Positions 35,655 to 44,317 of a stretch of DNA of 64,000 nt are shown here, piece by piece. Every line of letters starts with the position of its first letter. The first letter of the stretch is position 1. The stretch spans positions 1-64,000 of the forward strand of contig NZ_JBNATW010000008.1 of NCBI RefSeq assembly GCF_049701175.1, read 5' to 3'. The stretch comes from Thermovenabulum sp049701175 (GTDB lineage: Bacteria; Bacillota; Thermosediminibacteria; Thermosediminibacterales; Thermosediminibacteraceae). The position numbers were made by a program, and so were the translations under genes. The notes beneath the pieces are model-generated. The model saw nothing but the letters and a program-made list of their open reading frames with translations, was not told where the DNA came from and searched no databases.

Positions 35655-36340
35655 TTTACGATTTTTTACCGGTTACCTTAGCGGATTATCCTGGTATGGT
35701 AGCTACTACGGCATTTGTGGCAGGGTGCAATTTTCATTGCCCTTACTGCCACAATGCCCCCTTGATTAAATTTTTAGAGCCTGATGGGGAAAGGGAAGGA
35801 AAATTTTTTTTACACCTTGAAAACAGGAAGAATAAGATAGACGGGGTAGTCTTGACGGGAGGGGAACCTACCTTAAATCCGGGGTTGAAAAATTTAATAG
35901 AGAAGATAAAAACTATGGGGTTTAAGGTAAAACTGGATACGAATGGGTCAAGGCCGGAGGTTATTAAAGAGCTTTTGCGGGAAAACTTATTGGACTACAT
36001 CGCAATGGACTTAAAGGCGCCTTTTGAAAAATACGGAATTTTTACTAGAAATGAAGAGGATATTTTAAATATAAAAATAAGTATTGAGATCATTAAAAAA
36101 AGCGGTATTCCGTATGAATTCAGAACAACGGTCCATGAAAAGATATTAAATTTTAGGGATTTTCAAAAAATTGCGGAACTCTTAGAAGGGGCGGAATGCT
36201 ATGTTTTACAGGCTTATAAATTTTCCAAAAATGTACTTGATGAGGAATTTTGCGGCAAGGAGCCGACTTCGAAAGAATTTTTGTTAAAAATTAAAGAATT
36301 AATGATTAATAGAGTAAAAAGACTGGAAATAAGGTTTTGA
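35645..36340 (+). CDS. nrdG: anaerobic ribonucleotide reductase activating protein (radical SAM)
   Basis: 231 residues. CNFHCPYC gives the CxxxCxxC radical-SAM cluster, followed by VLTGGEPTLNP. Activates NrdD by generating its glycyl radical. The length and N-terminal PVTLADYPGMVATTAFVAGC match the larger NrdG2-type activases. Coupled to nrdD by overlap. Confidence 0.93.
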   Translation: MAVIYDFLPVTLADYPGMVATTAFVAGCNFHCPYCHNAPLIKFLEPDGEREGKFFLHLENRKNKIDGVVLTGGEPTLNPGLKNLIEKIKTMGFKVKLDTNGSRPEVIKELLRENLLDYIAMDLKAPFEKYGIFTRNEEDILNIKISIEIIKKSGIPYEFRTTVHEKILNFRDFQKIAELLEGAECYVLQAYKFSKNVLDEEFCGKEPTSKEFLLKIKELMINRVKRLEIRF

Positions 36341-36351
36341 AAGGGATTTTT

Positions 36352-36933
36352 ATGAATTTATCGGCTGTTATATTAAACGGGGGAAGTTCAAAAAGGCTCG
36401 GAATAAAAAACAAAGGACTTTTAAAAATAAATGATAAGACATTATTAGAAATCATTTACGAAGTTTTAAAATCTATTTTTGAGGAAATAATCATAATTAC
36501 CAATTTCCCTGAGGATGTAAAATCATTAAAATTGAATGTTTCCCTTTACACTGATGAAATCCCTGGGCTTGGGCCATTAGGAGGAATATACACCGGTTTA
36601 AAAAAAATCTCATGCGAAAAAGCCTTTTTTGTTGCATGTGACATGCCTTTTATAAGAAGGGATTTAATTTTAAGGATGTCCAAGGAAGCTTTCTACCATG
36701 AAGCTGTATGTCCCTGTTATGAGGATTATATAGAACCTTTGCACGCATTTTACGGAAAGGACTGCCTAAGTGCCATCAAGGAGATATTAACGGAAAAAAG
36801 GAATTTGAAGGTAAGGGAAATTTTCAATTATGTTGATACCTGCTTTTTTAAAGTATCGGAAAAAGACTTTAATACCTTTTTTAATATAAACTCATGGGAA
36901 GATTATAGAAAAATTAGAAGCTTTGCAGAATAG
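36352..36933 (+). CDS. mobA: MobA-like molybdenum cofactor guanylyltransferase
   Basis: 193 residues from ATG 36352, with AAAGGGA upstream; the earlier in-frame TTG overlaps the nrdG stop. The nucleotidyltransferase motif VILNGGSSKRLGIKNKG and the metal-binding CDMPFI are present. Family function is conversion of Mo-molybdopterin and GTP to MGD. It appears without other cofactor genes here, so a related nucleotidyltransferase role is possible. Confidence 0.82.
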   Translation: MNLSAVILNGGSSKRLGIKNKGLLKINDKTLLEIIYEVLKSIFEEIIIITNFPEDVKSLKLNVSLYTDEIPGLGPLGGIYTGLKKISCEKAFFVACDMPFIRRDLILRMSKEAFYHEAVCPCYEDYIEPLHAFYGKDCLSAIKEILTEKRNLKVREIFNYVDTCFFKVSEKDFNTFFNINSWEDYRKIRSFAE

Positions 36934-36947
36934 AAGGGGTAAGAATT

Positions 36948-38081
36948 TTGGAACTGTTGGAACTTGCCGTAATCTTAGCAGCAGCAAGAATAGGGGGATA
37001 CATTGCTACAAGATTCAACCAATCCAATGTATTAGGGCAGATTTTAGCAGGTATAATAATTGGTCCATCCGTAATCGGTGCGGTGCATTCCACCGAAGGA
37101 TTGGAATTTATGTCTCAAATAGGGGTAATACTTTTGATGTTTCTTGCAGGCCTTGAAACTGATACAGAAGAGCTTTTTTCTTCGGGCCTTTCGTCTACCG
37201 TCATAGCTGTAGGTGGGGTAGTTGTTCCTTTTGTATTAGGAACTTATACTTCCCTTTTTATGCACGCAAGTCTTAAGGAAGCGTTATTCTTAGGCACCAT
37301 ACTTACGGCAACATCCGTGAGTATAACGGTGCAGACTTTAAGGGAGATTAATAAATTAAATTCAAAGGAAGGCATAACAATAATGGCTGCAGCCGTTATT
37401 GACGACGTTTTGGGCATTTTAGTGCTTACTGGAGTTTCAAGCTTTATTACCGGGAAGGGAAGCGTATTTGAAGTAATAATCAAAATTTTAATTTTTACTG
37501 CTGCAATTTTAATTATAGGATATTTATTATTAAAATATCAAAAAATCTTTTACAACTTTATGAGCGGAACAAGAAGTGCAACTTTTGCCTTGGTGTTTTG
37601 CTTTTTGCTTTCCTTTTTTGCAGAAGAGGTTGAGATAGCGGCAATTACAGGAGCATACTTGGCAGGGGTTTTGCTTTCCAACACGATTTATAAAGAAAAA
37701 ATAATAAAGCAGATAGAGTCGCCGGCTTTTTTGTTCTTTACCCCGGTCTTTTTTACCAATATTGGCTTAAAGGCTGACGTAAAGACGATGATGACCGGAA
37801 TAGTATTCAGCATAACTATAATTATTGTTGCAATAGTTGGCAAAATAGCAGGATGCGGATTGACGTCCAAATTATTCGGCTTTAAATGGAGGGAAGCCTT
37901 AGCAGTAGGAATAGGGATGATTCCTCGAGGAGAAGTAGCTTTGATAATTGTTGACCTCGGATTAAAAAAAGGGATTGTATCTCATAAGGTTTTTGCCACA
38001 TCGGTTTTAATGGTGCTTGTCACCACCGTTATTCCTCCGCTGTTTTTAAAAGGGTTATTTAGCAAGAAGGAAGGGGCTTAA
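36948..38081 (+). CDS. CPA2-family cation:proton antiporter
   Basis: 377 residues with about 12 membrane helices. Conserved segments RFNQSNVLGQILAGIIIGPS, LMFLAGLETD and the Asp pair in AAVIDDVLGILVL are typical of monovalent cation/H+ antiporters; GMIPRGEVALIIVDLG near the C-terminus is also characteristic. TTG start with AAGGGG. Immediately followed by a small PII-like protein, suggesting regulation of the transporter. Confidence 0.9.
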   Translation: MELLELAVILAAARIGGYIATRFNQSNVLGQILAGIIIGPSVIGAVHSTEGLEFMSQIGVILLMFLAGLETDTEELFSSGLSSTVIAVGGVVVPFVLGTYTSLFMHASLKEALFLGTILTATSVSITVQTLREINKLNSKEGITIMAAAVIDDVLGILVLTGVSSFITGKGSVFEVIIKILIFTAAILIIGYLLLKYQKIFYNFMSGTRSATFALVFCFLLSFFAEEVEIAAITGAYLAGVLLSNTIYKEKIIKQIESPAFLFFTPVFFTNIGLKADVKTMMTGIVFSITIIIVAIVGKIAGCGLTSKLFGFKWREALAVGIGMIPRGEVALIIVDLGLKKGIVSHKVFATSVLMVLVTTVIPPLFLKGLFSKKEGA

Positions 38082-38109
38082 AAATTTTATTTTAAAGGGG
38101 GAGTATTAA

Positions 38110-38475
38110 TTGTACCTTTTTGTGATAATATTAAATAAGCCGGAGAAATTGACCAAGGTTTTGGAGGTTATGAGGAAAAACGGGTCCAAAGGGGCAACGG
38201 TGATAGATTCTATCGGTGCAGGTGAAATAATGAAAAAATTTGAAGAGGATCAACCTATGATAGCCAGTATAAAGCGTTTAAAGGAAGATGGTTTTTATAC
38301 CAATAAAACCATCTTATCTGTTGTAGAAAGCAAGGAAATTCTTGAAAAAATTGCAGAAGCTGTTGAGAATGAGGTAGGAAGCTTTTCTGATAAAACCATG
38401 GGGATAATGTTTTCAATGCCTTTAAACATGGTGAGGGGCGGAAAGATAGGAAGGTTTGACAAGGTTTTTGAGTAA
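38110..38475 (+). CDS. PII-like small regulatory protein
   Basis: 121 residues from TTG 38110 behind AAAGGGGGAG. The alternating strand-helix pattern (FVIILNKPEKLTKVLEVMRKNGSKGATVIDSIG), a central loop, and the second half (TILSVVESKEILEKIAEAVENEVG) look like a ferredoxin-fold PII-like nucleotide-sensing trimer. It lacks the classical T-loop tyrosine motif of GlnB. Located 28 bases after the antiporter, so it may gate that transporter. The ligand is unknown. Confidence 0.65.
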   Translation: MYLFVIILNKPEKLTKVLEVMRKNGSKGATVIDSIGAGEIMKKFEEDQPMIASIKRLKEDGFYTNKTILSVVESKEILEKIAEAVENEVGSFSDKTMGIMFSMPLNMVRGGKIGRFDKVFE

Positions 38476-38503
38476 AAAATAAATTCATAAGGAGGCAGAA
38501 AAA

Positions 38504-39268
38504 TTGGGAGAAGGGTTGAGCAACCTTAGGCTGATAGTCGATGATGATGGATTTAAAAAGGTTGCGGATGTTTCGAAGGATAAAAAAATAGGGATGCCCA
38601 ATGGACACGTAGATTCGGAATTTATTAGAAATTTGACTCCGGGAAGTTCTTTTGAGTTCAACGGCAGAAAATTTCATGTTTTTGAATGCGGCATGTTTGA
38701 TTACGTTATGTACAAATTAAAACGTCAGACCCAGATAGTTTATCCTAAGGAAGGGTATTACATAATGATGAAATTGGATATAGCTCCTGGGAAAAGGGTA
38801 GGAGAAGCGGGGACGGGTTCCGGAGCTTTTACGGTATGCCTCTCGAGGGCTGTAGGACCTGAGGGGAGGGTCTATACCTATGAGCAGAGGGAAGAATTCT
38901 ATAACCTTGCTAAAAAGAACTTTAAGGAGGGTTTGGTTTTTGACAACGTTGTTTTTTACAATAAATCAATAAATGAGGGTATCGAAGAAAGGGATTTAGA
39001 TGCCTTTTTTCTTGATGTCAGGGAACCCTGGGAGGTAATTGATAAAATAAGAGAGGCTTTAAAACCATCGGGTAATTTGGGAATTATCGTGCCCACAGCA
39101 AATCAGGTTAGCGAGACCATGAAAAGTTTAATAAAAAACAATTTTTTCATTGATGAGGCTGTGGAGATAATGACGAGGAAGTATAAATTAAACCCAGAAA
39201 GGCTTAGACCTGAAGATTTGATGATAGGGCATACGGGTTACCTAATATTTGCAAAAAAAATGATATAA
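38504..39268 (+). CDS. trmI: tRNA (adenine-N1)-methyltransferase TrmI-like
   Basis: 254 residues. An N-terminal beta domain and SAM-binding motif GEAGTGSGAFT near residue 107; the flanking segment QIVYPKEGYYIMMKLDIAPG and the DAFFLDVREPWEV motif are characteristic of the m1A58 tRNA methyltransferases of the TrmI/Trm61 family. TTG start with AGGAGG. A terminator follows directly. Confidence 0.88.
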   Translation: MGEGLSNLRLIVDDDGFKKVADVSKDKKIGMPNGHVDSEFIRNLTPGSSFEFNGRKFHVFECGMFDYVMYKLKRQTQIVYPKEGYYIMMKLDIAPGKRVGEAGTGSGAFTVCLSRAVGPEGRVYTYEQREEFYNLAKKNFKEGLVFDNVVFYNKSINEGIEERDLDAFFLDVREPWEVIDKIREALKPSGNLGIIVPTANQVSETMKSLIKNNFFIDEAVEIMTRKYKLNPERLRPEDLMIGHTGYLIFAKKMI

Positions 39269-39273
39269 TATAA

Positions 39274-39305
39274 AAAAGCTTTGCCGTTTGGCAAGGCTTT
39301 TTTAT
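39274..39305 (+). terminator. intrinsic terminator after trmI
   Basis: AAAAGCTTTGCC pairs with GGCAAGGCTTTT across a short loop, followed by T's (39274-39305). Confidence 0.88.
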
Positions 39306-39331
39306 CTTTATCAAAAATGGAATAGGAGAGA

Positions 39332-39360
39332 TTGATAAAAAATTAACATTATTGTATAAT
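39332..39360 (+). promoter_or_regulatory. sigma-A promoter of focA-like gene
   Basis: TTGATA (39332-39337), 17-bp spacer, TATAAT (39355-39360), about 40 bases before the ATG. Confidence 0.8.
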
Positions 39361-39401
39361 AGAAAATGTTAAATATTTCACAATATCGCGGAGGGGTGGC
39401 G

Positions 39402-40193
39402 ATGGAAAAAAGATTTCTTACTCCAAAAGAAACGGCAAAAGTTCTAATTGATATTAGCGAAAAAAAATCCCAGTTGGCTTTTTTTAATATGGTTTTACTT
39501 GGAATATTTGCCGGTGTTTTTATTGGGTTTGCCGGACAGGGAAGCATTACCGTAATGCAGACCTTAAGAAATTTCGATATCGGTTTTATGAAATTTATGG
39601 GGGCTATAGTTTTTACTGTAGGATTAATGATGGTCGTAATATGTGGTGCAGAACTTTTTACCGGCAATAACTTGATGGTTATAGGATTATTGGATAAAAG
39701 GATAACCCTCGCAGGACTTTTGAGGAATTGGCTTACGGTTTACTTTTCAAATTTTATCGGTTCGGTTTTACTTGTAATTTTAGTCGTAAAGAGTAATATT
39801 TTTACCAAGGAAATGACTGAATTAATCTTTAAAATGGCGTTTAGCAAAATATCCCTTACTTTTTCTGAAGCCGTTATAAGGGGAATATTGTGCAATATAT
39901 TGGTGGTTCTTGCGGTGTGGATGGCTACAGCTTCTCAAGATGGAGTATCAAAGCTTTTTTCTTGCTTTTTCCCAATTATGCTTTTTGTACTATCGGGTTA
40001 TGAACACAGCATTGCAAATATGTATTTTATACCCCTTGCTAAATTTTTAGGGGCGCAAATGAGTTGGGGTGATATTTTAATAAAAAATATTATTCCCGTA
40101 ACTCTTGGCAATATTATAGGCGGTGCAGTTATAGTACCTTTAGTATATTACTGCTGTTACATTTGCGAGGATAAAAAAAGAGATTTGGTTTAA
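39402..40193 (+). CDS. formate/nitrite transporter family channel
   Basis: 263 residues from ATG 39402 with GAGGGG upstream; the earlier in-frame ATG at 39366 lies too near the promoter. Six-helix FNT fold: LGIFAGVFIGFAGQGSI, ICGAELFTGNNLMV, NFIGSVLLVILVV, RGILCNILVVLAVWMATASQD, SGYEHSIANMYFIP. Exports or imports formate, nitrite or similar anions. The exact substrate cannot be read from sequence. Confidence 0.92.
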   Translation: MEKRFLTPKETAKVLIDISEKKSQLAFFNMVLLGIFAGVFIGFAGQGSITVMQTLRNFDIGFMKFMGAIVFTVGLMMVVICGAELFTGNNLMVIGLLDKRITLAGLLRNWLTVYFSNFIGSVLLVILVVKSNIFTKEMTELIFKMAFSKISLTFSEAVIRGILCNILVVLAVWMATASQDGVSKLFSCFFPIMLFVLSGYEHSIANMYFIPLAKFLGAQMSWGDILIKNIIPVTLGNIIGGAVIVPLVYYCCYICEDKKRDLV

Positions 40194-40228
40194 GGTTTTA
40201 CATATAGTTTTTATATATTAGATATTAG

Positions 40229-40259
40229 CCGCTTCTTAATACATAGAAGCGGTTTTTTT
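40229..40259 (+). terminator. intrinsic terminator after focA-like gene
   Basis: CCGCTTC (40229-40235) pairs with GAAGCGG (40246-40252) before a seven-T run. Confidence 0.9.
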
Positions 40260-40319
40260 ATTAACTTTATTTTCAAACTTTCATTTGAATGCTAAAATTA
40301 TATTAAAAGGGGTGATCAA

Positions 40320-40910
40320 ATGTTAAAATATATTGTTTTTGCCTTGCTGAGTTATTTATTCGGTTCCATTTCCTTTGCGTATATAATATGCAAAAGGTAC
40401 TACGGAATTGATATAAGGAAATACGGAAGCGGCAACCCGGGGACGACGAATGTATTAAGAACGGTAGGTAAAAGGGCAGCAGCAGCTGTATACATTGCAG
40501 ATTTTTTAAAGGGATTTTTAGCTGTTGTTATAGGAAGGTTATTTGGAGGACCTATATTCGGTGTTTTTTGCGGTCTTTTTGCTATAATTGGACATGATTA
40601 CTCTTTATTTTTAGGGTTTAACGGCGGAAAAGGCATTGCAACAAGTATGGGTGTGGGGTTTGCAGTTTCACCCCTTGCTGCGCTGCTTTCGACATTAATC
40701 GGCGTTACTGTAATTTATTTTACCCGCTACGTTTCCTTAGGGTCCATAACCGGTATAGCACTTTTTCCTATTTTTCTCGGAATCCTGGGTTTTAAAGGGA
40801 TTTACATTTTATATGGACTTATTATGGCTGTTATTGCAATTTACAGGCACAAGAGCAATATAAAAAGGCTTCTTGAGGGGAAGGAAAATAAATTGGGACA
40901 AAAAAGGTAA
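40320..40910 (+). CDS. plsY: glycerol-3-phosphate acyltransferase PlsY
   Basis: 196 residues, five to seven membrane helices. Conserved loops FGSISFAYIICK, GSGNPGTTNVLR and GFNGGKGIATSMGV form the active site using acyl-phosphate as donor for lysophosphatidic acid synthesis. AGGGGTG ribosome-binding site. Followed by a strong terminator. Confidence 0.96.
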   Translation: MLKYIVFALLSYLFGSISFAYIICKRYYGIDIRKYGSGNPGTTNVLRTVGKRAAAAVYIADFLKGFLAVVIGRLFGGPIFGVFCGLFAIIGHDYSLFLGFNGGKGIATSMGVGFAVSPLAALLSTLIGVTVIYFTRYVSLGSITGIALFPIFLGILGFKGIYILYGLIMAVIAIYRHKSNIKRLLEGKENKLGQKR

Positions 40911-40912
40911 AA

Positions 40913-40960
40913 AAAAGACGATTAATAGGCATTACTTTAAACCTATTAACCGTCTTTTTA
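40913..40960 (+). terminator. intrinsic terminator after plsY (convergent)
   Basis: AAAAGACG plus ATTAATAGG pair with CCTATTAA plus CGTCTTTT around a 13-base loop, with T's on the plus strand and A's before it, so it may also serve the gene on the opposite strand. Confidence 0.88.
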
Positions 40961-40995
40961 ATTTTTATTTTCTTATCCTGATTACTTTATAATAT

Positions 40996-41904
40996 TTACT
41001 TTGCCACTTTAGCAGCTTCTACGATTGCGGTTATGTAGCCGTATGTATCTTGCAAGGTAGCGCCGGTGACCGCATCCACCATTTCTTCTTTGGTTTTGTG
41101 TGCAAGCTCCGATTCTAATTCGGAGATGGTCTTACCTTTTACGTAATTTACGATTGCCGCGAAGTTTTGATTAATAGGTACCGTAGAACCTGCCTTTATT
41201 TTCATATTATTGCTGTAGTATTCAGCATTGGTCAATTTTGAAGCCAGTACGTAACCTTCGGGATAGTTTTTCCCGAACTCTTGATCGGAATTGGGGACTC
41301 CCGTTGCCACATCTTTGGGGAGGAACTGGTAATCGTCAATGTATGCGGCAACTATCTTGTCGCCTAATACCGCCGCCGATGCAATTGTGAAGCACTTGGT
41401 TCCGTGAGCTGCATAGACGACCTTTCCGATTTTAACCGCAACCTTTTCACTTTGAACGGCCGGCTGTTCTGCAGGCTTTGAAGCCGCCGTCTGGGTCGGA
41501 GCGGGATTTAGTTTTGCTAAGGTTTTGGGTCCTACTATCCCGTCTACCTTAAGGCCGTTTTTCTTTTGGAAATCCTTTACGGCCGCTAAAGTTTTGGGCC
41601 CAAATATACCATCCACCTTAAGCTTATAACCGTGTTGATTTAGAAGTGTTTGAAGAAGCTTCACATCTTCTCCATAGGAGTGTAGAGCAAGAAAACGAGT
41701 TATGCCTTTAAAGGTTTTTGAAGTAGCAGAAGTAGTAGTAGGTTTGTTTGTTGTTGTTTGTGCTTGGGTTGAAGTATTTCCACCATTAGTTGCTGCTGAC
41801 ACAGCATCAACATTTAAAAATTTAACATTTTGAATTGGTGCAGTAACTGAAAGAATTATTACTGTAATCAATGAAAAGATCAAAAGTTTTACTTTTTTAT
41901 TCAT
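40996..41904 (-). CDS. secreted peptidoglycan-binding protein with FMN-binding-like C-terminus
   Basis: 302 residues. Signal peptide (residues 1-38), a Thr/Asn-rich linker, one PG-binding-1 domain (about 73-133) built of two similar halves (GIFGPKTLAAVKDFQKKNG and GIVGPKTLAKLN), a short Ala/Pro linker, then a ~150-residue domain ending DAVTGATLQDTYGY. The DAVTGAT segment matches the D-x-x-S/T-GAT motif used for covalent FMN attachment by ApbE in FMN-binding domains. Flavinylation, and thus a role in extracellular electron transfer, is an inference. Confidence 0.72.
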   Translation of the reverse strand: MNKKVKLLIFSLITVIILSVTAPIQNVKFLNVDAVSAATNGGNTSTQAQTTTNKPTTTSATSKTFKGITRFLALHSYGEDVKLLQTLLNQHGYKLKVDGIFGPKTLAAVKDFQKKNGLKVDGIVGPKTLAKLNPAPTQTAASKPAEQPAVQSEKVAVKIGKVVYAAHGTKCFTIASAAVLGDKIVAAYIDDYQFLPKDVATGVPNSDQEFGKNYPEGYVLASKLTNAEYYSNNMKIKAGSTVPINQNFAAIVNYVKGKTISELESELAHKTKEEMVDAVTGATLQDTYGYITAIVEAAKVAK

Positions 41905-42164
41905 ATAATACTCCCTTTAAATAAATCTTTTTGATTTATTGCAAAACCCTTAAAATTAAGGGTTTGCACACTAATAACCCAACTTTTATTACATTAAAGA
42001 ATATACTGAAAAGCTTCTTTAAAATAATAAGTTCGAATAATCACTTTCATTAATATATTATAATATAAGATTATATAAATTGCAATAAATTTCGTAATAT
42101 AATTAAAAATTTAAAATGTATATATATATAGATAAATGTTTATCGATAATTCTTTTAAAATAAT
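41905..42164. other. AT-rich intergenic region without gene
   Basis: Holds the leader of the minus-strand secreted protein. Two small hairpins are seen on the minus strand, one around AACCCTTAATTTTAAGGGTT (41946-41965) and one around AATAAATC/GATTTATT close to the start codon. No gene and no known riboswitch motif are recognised. Confidence 0.5.
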
Positions 42165-42203
42165 AAATACCCCACTTCTCAATTAATGAAAAGTGGGGTA
42201 TTT
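42165..42203 (-). terminator. terminator of the arsR1-permease-thioredoxin operon
   Basis: AAATACCCCACTT (42165-42177) pairs with AAGTGGGGTATTT (42191-42203). It sits just after the thioredoxin-like gene on the minus strand. Confidence 0.82.
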
Positions 42204-42210
42204 CGACAAT

Positions 42211-42450
42211 TTATTTTATATATTCTTGTAAATATTTTTTGATTTCTTCCGGTGTTGCAACTTTGCCGGCAACTTTAACTTCTTCATTAATCACAAGAGC
42301 AGGTGTAATCATAACGTATTCAGTAATTTTATTTAAATCCTGAACTTTTTCGACTTCTGCTTCGATCCCCAGTTCTTTCAATGCAGCCTTTGTGTTTTCC
42401 TCTAAAGCTTTGCATTTTGCACACCCCATGCCGAGGATTTTGATATTCAT
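42211..42450 (-). CDS. small redox-active thioredoxin-like protein
   Basis: 79 residues from ATG at 42450, behind GGGAGG. Begins MNIKILGMGCAKCKALEENTKAAL, with a CxxC redox or metal-binding motif at residues 10-13 and the PALVINEEV cis-proline segment of thioredoxin-fold proteins. Such miniature thioredoxins accompany ArsP-type permeases and ArsR regulators. Last gene of the minus-strand operon. Confidence 0.88.
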   Translation of the reverse strand: MNIKILGMGCAKCKALEENTKAALKELGIEAEVEKVQDLNKITEYVMITPALVINEEVKVAGKVATPEEIKKYLQEYIK

Positions 42451-42653
42451 TGTTTTTTCCTCCCTTTTCATTATTATATTTTTTGAAAAATTAATTTAAT
42501 AGGTATCGAACTCTCTAACATATCAAAATTAAATTATTATTAAAACCTTATATTTTTTAAAGATAATAAATTATTTATTCCTTTATTTTCATATAAGCAT
42601 TTTTATTGTAGCATAAAATTTTTTAAAAGAAAATAACGTAGTAGGGAATAGTT

Positions 42654-43823
42654 TTAAAAAAAGTTTCCGAAAATGAAGCCAACAAAAGTCGACATTATTA
42701 TTACCAAACTTACATAGGTAATGGTCTTTTTAGGTCCGAGGACGCTGTTAATTACAAGCATGCTGGGGAGACTCAAGGCAGGTCCTGAAAGCAAAAGCGC
42801 AAGAGCAGGGCCCTGCCCCATACCGGACCCTAAAAGCCCTTGAAGTATGGGAACTTCTGTAAGAGTAGCAAAATACATAAAGGCGCCGATAATAGAAGCT
42901 ATGAAATTTGAAAGTAAGGAATTTCCTCCTACTACTGCTTCAACATACTTTGAAGGAATTATTCCCGCATCGTATCCCGGTCTTCCCATTAAAAATCCTG
43001 CTATTGTGACACCTGCAAAAAGAAGCGGAAGTATCTGTTTTGCAAAACTCCAGGTGGCCTCGACCCATGATGTAATTTCTTCTTTTTTGAACCATTTAAC
43101 AAGGATTATTGCAAGGAGCAAGAGGAAGAATAAGGTCAAGTACCATTTTACATTATATACGGCGCTGAAAAATCCTACAGGCTGTGCGGGCTTGCCCCAA
43201 GCTGCAAAAATTAATATAAATACAAGGCTTGCAAAATACAAAATATCCTGTAATAGGCTCCTTCCTTCATGTTTTGTTGAAACTTGCTGGATTTTTGACA
43301 ATCTTTCCACATCTTCTTTTTTAAATATTATTTCCATGATTAATCCTATAATGATGGAAAATAACACTGCACCAAGTGCCCTTGCAATCCCCAATTTATA
43401 TCCCAAAATTCTTGCAGTCATGATAATTGCAAGGACGTTTATTGCAGGCCCCGAATACAAAAACGCTATCGCGGGACCAAGGCCGGCTCCCCTTTTATAA
43501 ATCCCTGTAAAGAGCGGCAAAACCGTGCACGAGCAAACGGCAAGAATCGTTCCGGATACAGAGGCAACCGCGTAGGAAAGCCACTTTTTTGCACCACCTC
43601 CGAAGTACTTCATAACAGCCTGCTGGGAAATAAAGTTTGAAATGGCACCTGCTATAAAAAGGGCAGGTATTAAGCAGGTGAGTACGTGAAGCCTTGCGTA
43701 ATCCTGAAGCATATAAAGGGATTCTATGAAAGCCCCTTTAAAGCGCATGCTCTCTAACGGCATATAGTAGGCAAAAAGGAAAACACCTGCGATGATTAGG
43801 AATTTTTTAAGTTCTTCCCTCAT
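42654..43823 (-). CDS. ArsP/DUF318-family permease
   Basis: 389 residues, about ten membrane helices in two homologous halves. Each half has a GPAxxxL segment (FLYSGPAINVLAIIMTARILG and ALALLLSGPALSLPSMLVINSVLG), and Cys residues lie in AVCSCTVLPLF. Family members include ArsP, an efflux permease for trivalent organoarsenicals, as well as uncharacterised permeases. Transcribed after arsR1 and before the thioredoxin-like gene, so metal or metalloid export is likely but the substrate is not proven. Confidence 0.87.
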   Translation of the reverse strand: MREELKKFLIIAGVFLFAYYMPLESMRFKGAFIESLYMLQDYARLHVLTCLIPALFIAGAISNFISQQAVMKYFGGGAKKWLSYAVASVSGTILAVCSCTVLPLFTGIYKRGAGLGPAIAFLYSGPAINVLAIIMTARILGYKLGIARALGAVLFSIIIGLIMEIIFKKEDVERLSKIQQVSTKHEGRSLLQDILYFASLVFILIFAAWGKPAQPVGFFSAVYNVKWYLTLFFLLLLAIILVKWFKKEEITSWVEATWSFAKQILPLLFAGVTIAGFLMGRPGYDAGIIPSKYVEAVVGGNSLLSNFIASIIGAFMYFATLTEVPILQGLLGSGMGQGPALALLLSGPALSLPSMLVINSVLGPKKTITYVSLVIIMSTFVGFIFGNFF

Positions 43824-43864
43824 TAGTAATTCTCCTTTCGATAAATTTTATAAATCAAAAAAAA

Positions 43865-44200
43865 TTATTCAACTTTGTTCCTATTAGAATCAATAAAAGA
43901 AACCTTAGTTACAAGGTCGCTCTTTATGGTTTCGTCAACACAAATAAAATAATCTTTTATACAAGGGAACCTTACTTTGTAAAACACTGAAAGGCCCTCT
44001 TTCCTGCTTTCCAAGATGCCAGCTTTTTTTAATATGTTTAGATGCTTTGATATAGTGGGCTGGTCAATACCTATTTTTTTAACAATTTCGCAAACGCATA
44101 TCTCCTTTTCATCCAGGATAATATCTAAAATTTTCAGTCTTGTTGGATGAGCAAGAGCCTTAAAGAATTCTGCTTGAAGATCATAAATGTTTTTTGCCAT
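43865..44200 (-). CDS. ArsR/SmtB-family repressor
   Basis: 111 residues. Winged helix (GIDQPTISKHLNILKKAGILESRKEG), with the metal(loid)-sensing CxC motif EICVCEIV in the alpha-3 region and further Cys (PCIKDYFICVDE). GGAGGTG eight bases before ATG. First gene of the arsR1-permease-thioredoxin operon, presumably autorepressing at the operator in its promoter. Confidence 0.92.
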   Translation of the reverse strand: MAKNIYDLQAEFFKALAHPTRLKILDIILDEKEICVCEIVKKIGIDQPTISKHLNILKKAGILESRKEGLSVFYKVRFPCIKDYFICVDETIKSDLVTKVSFIDSNRNKVE

Positions 44201-44212
44201 ATACTACACCTC

Positions 44213-44251
44213 CTATATTCCTATATTAGCATATAAGAAAACAACAGTCAA
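44213..44251 (-). promoter_or_regulatory. arsR1 promoter with 21-bp operator candidate
   Basis: Minus-strand TTGACT (44251-44246), 17-bp spacer, TAATAT (44228-44223). The 21 bases 44213-44233 covering the -10 and start site are identical to 44721-44741 in the DGC promoter. Confidence 0.78.
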
Positions 44252-44317
44252 TAAAAAAAGACAAAATAGTTTACCCTGCATAAATAAGGCATTGTATTGA
44301 ATAATTTCTTTAAAAGA

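Noticed and set aside
42847..43500. 217-codon open frame opposite the ArsP-type permease
   Set aside because: Antisense shadow of a well-supported membrane protein gene; no ribosome-binding site and no recognisable motifs.
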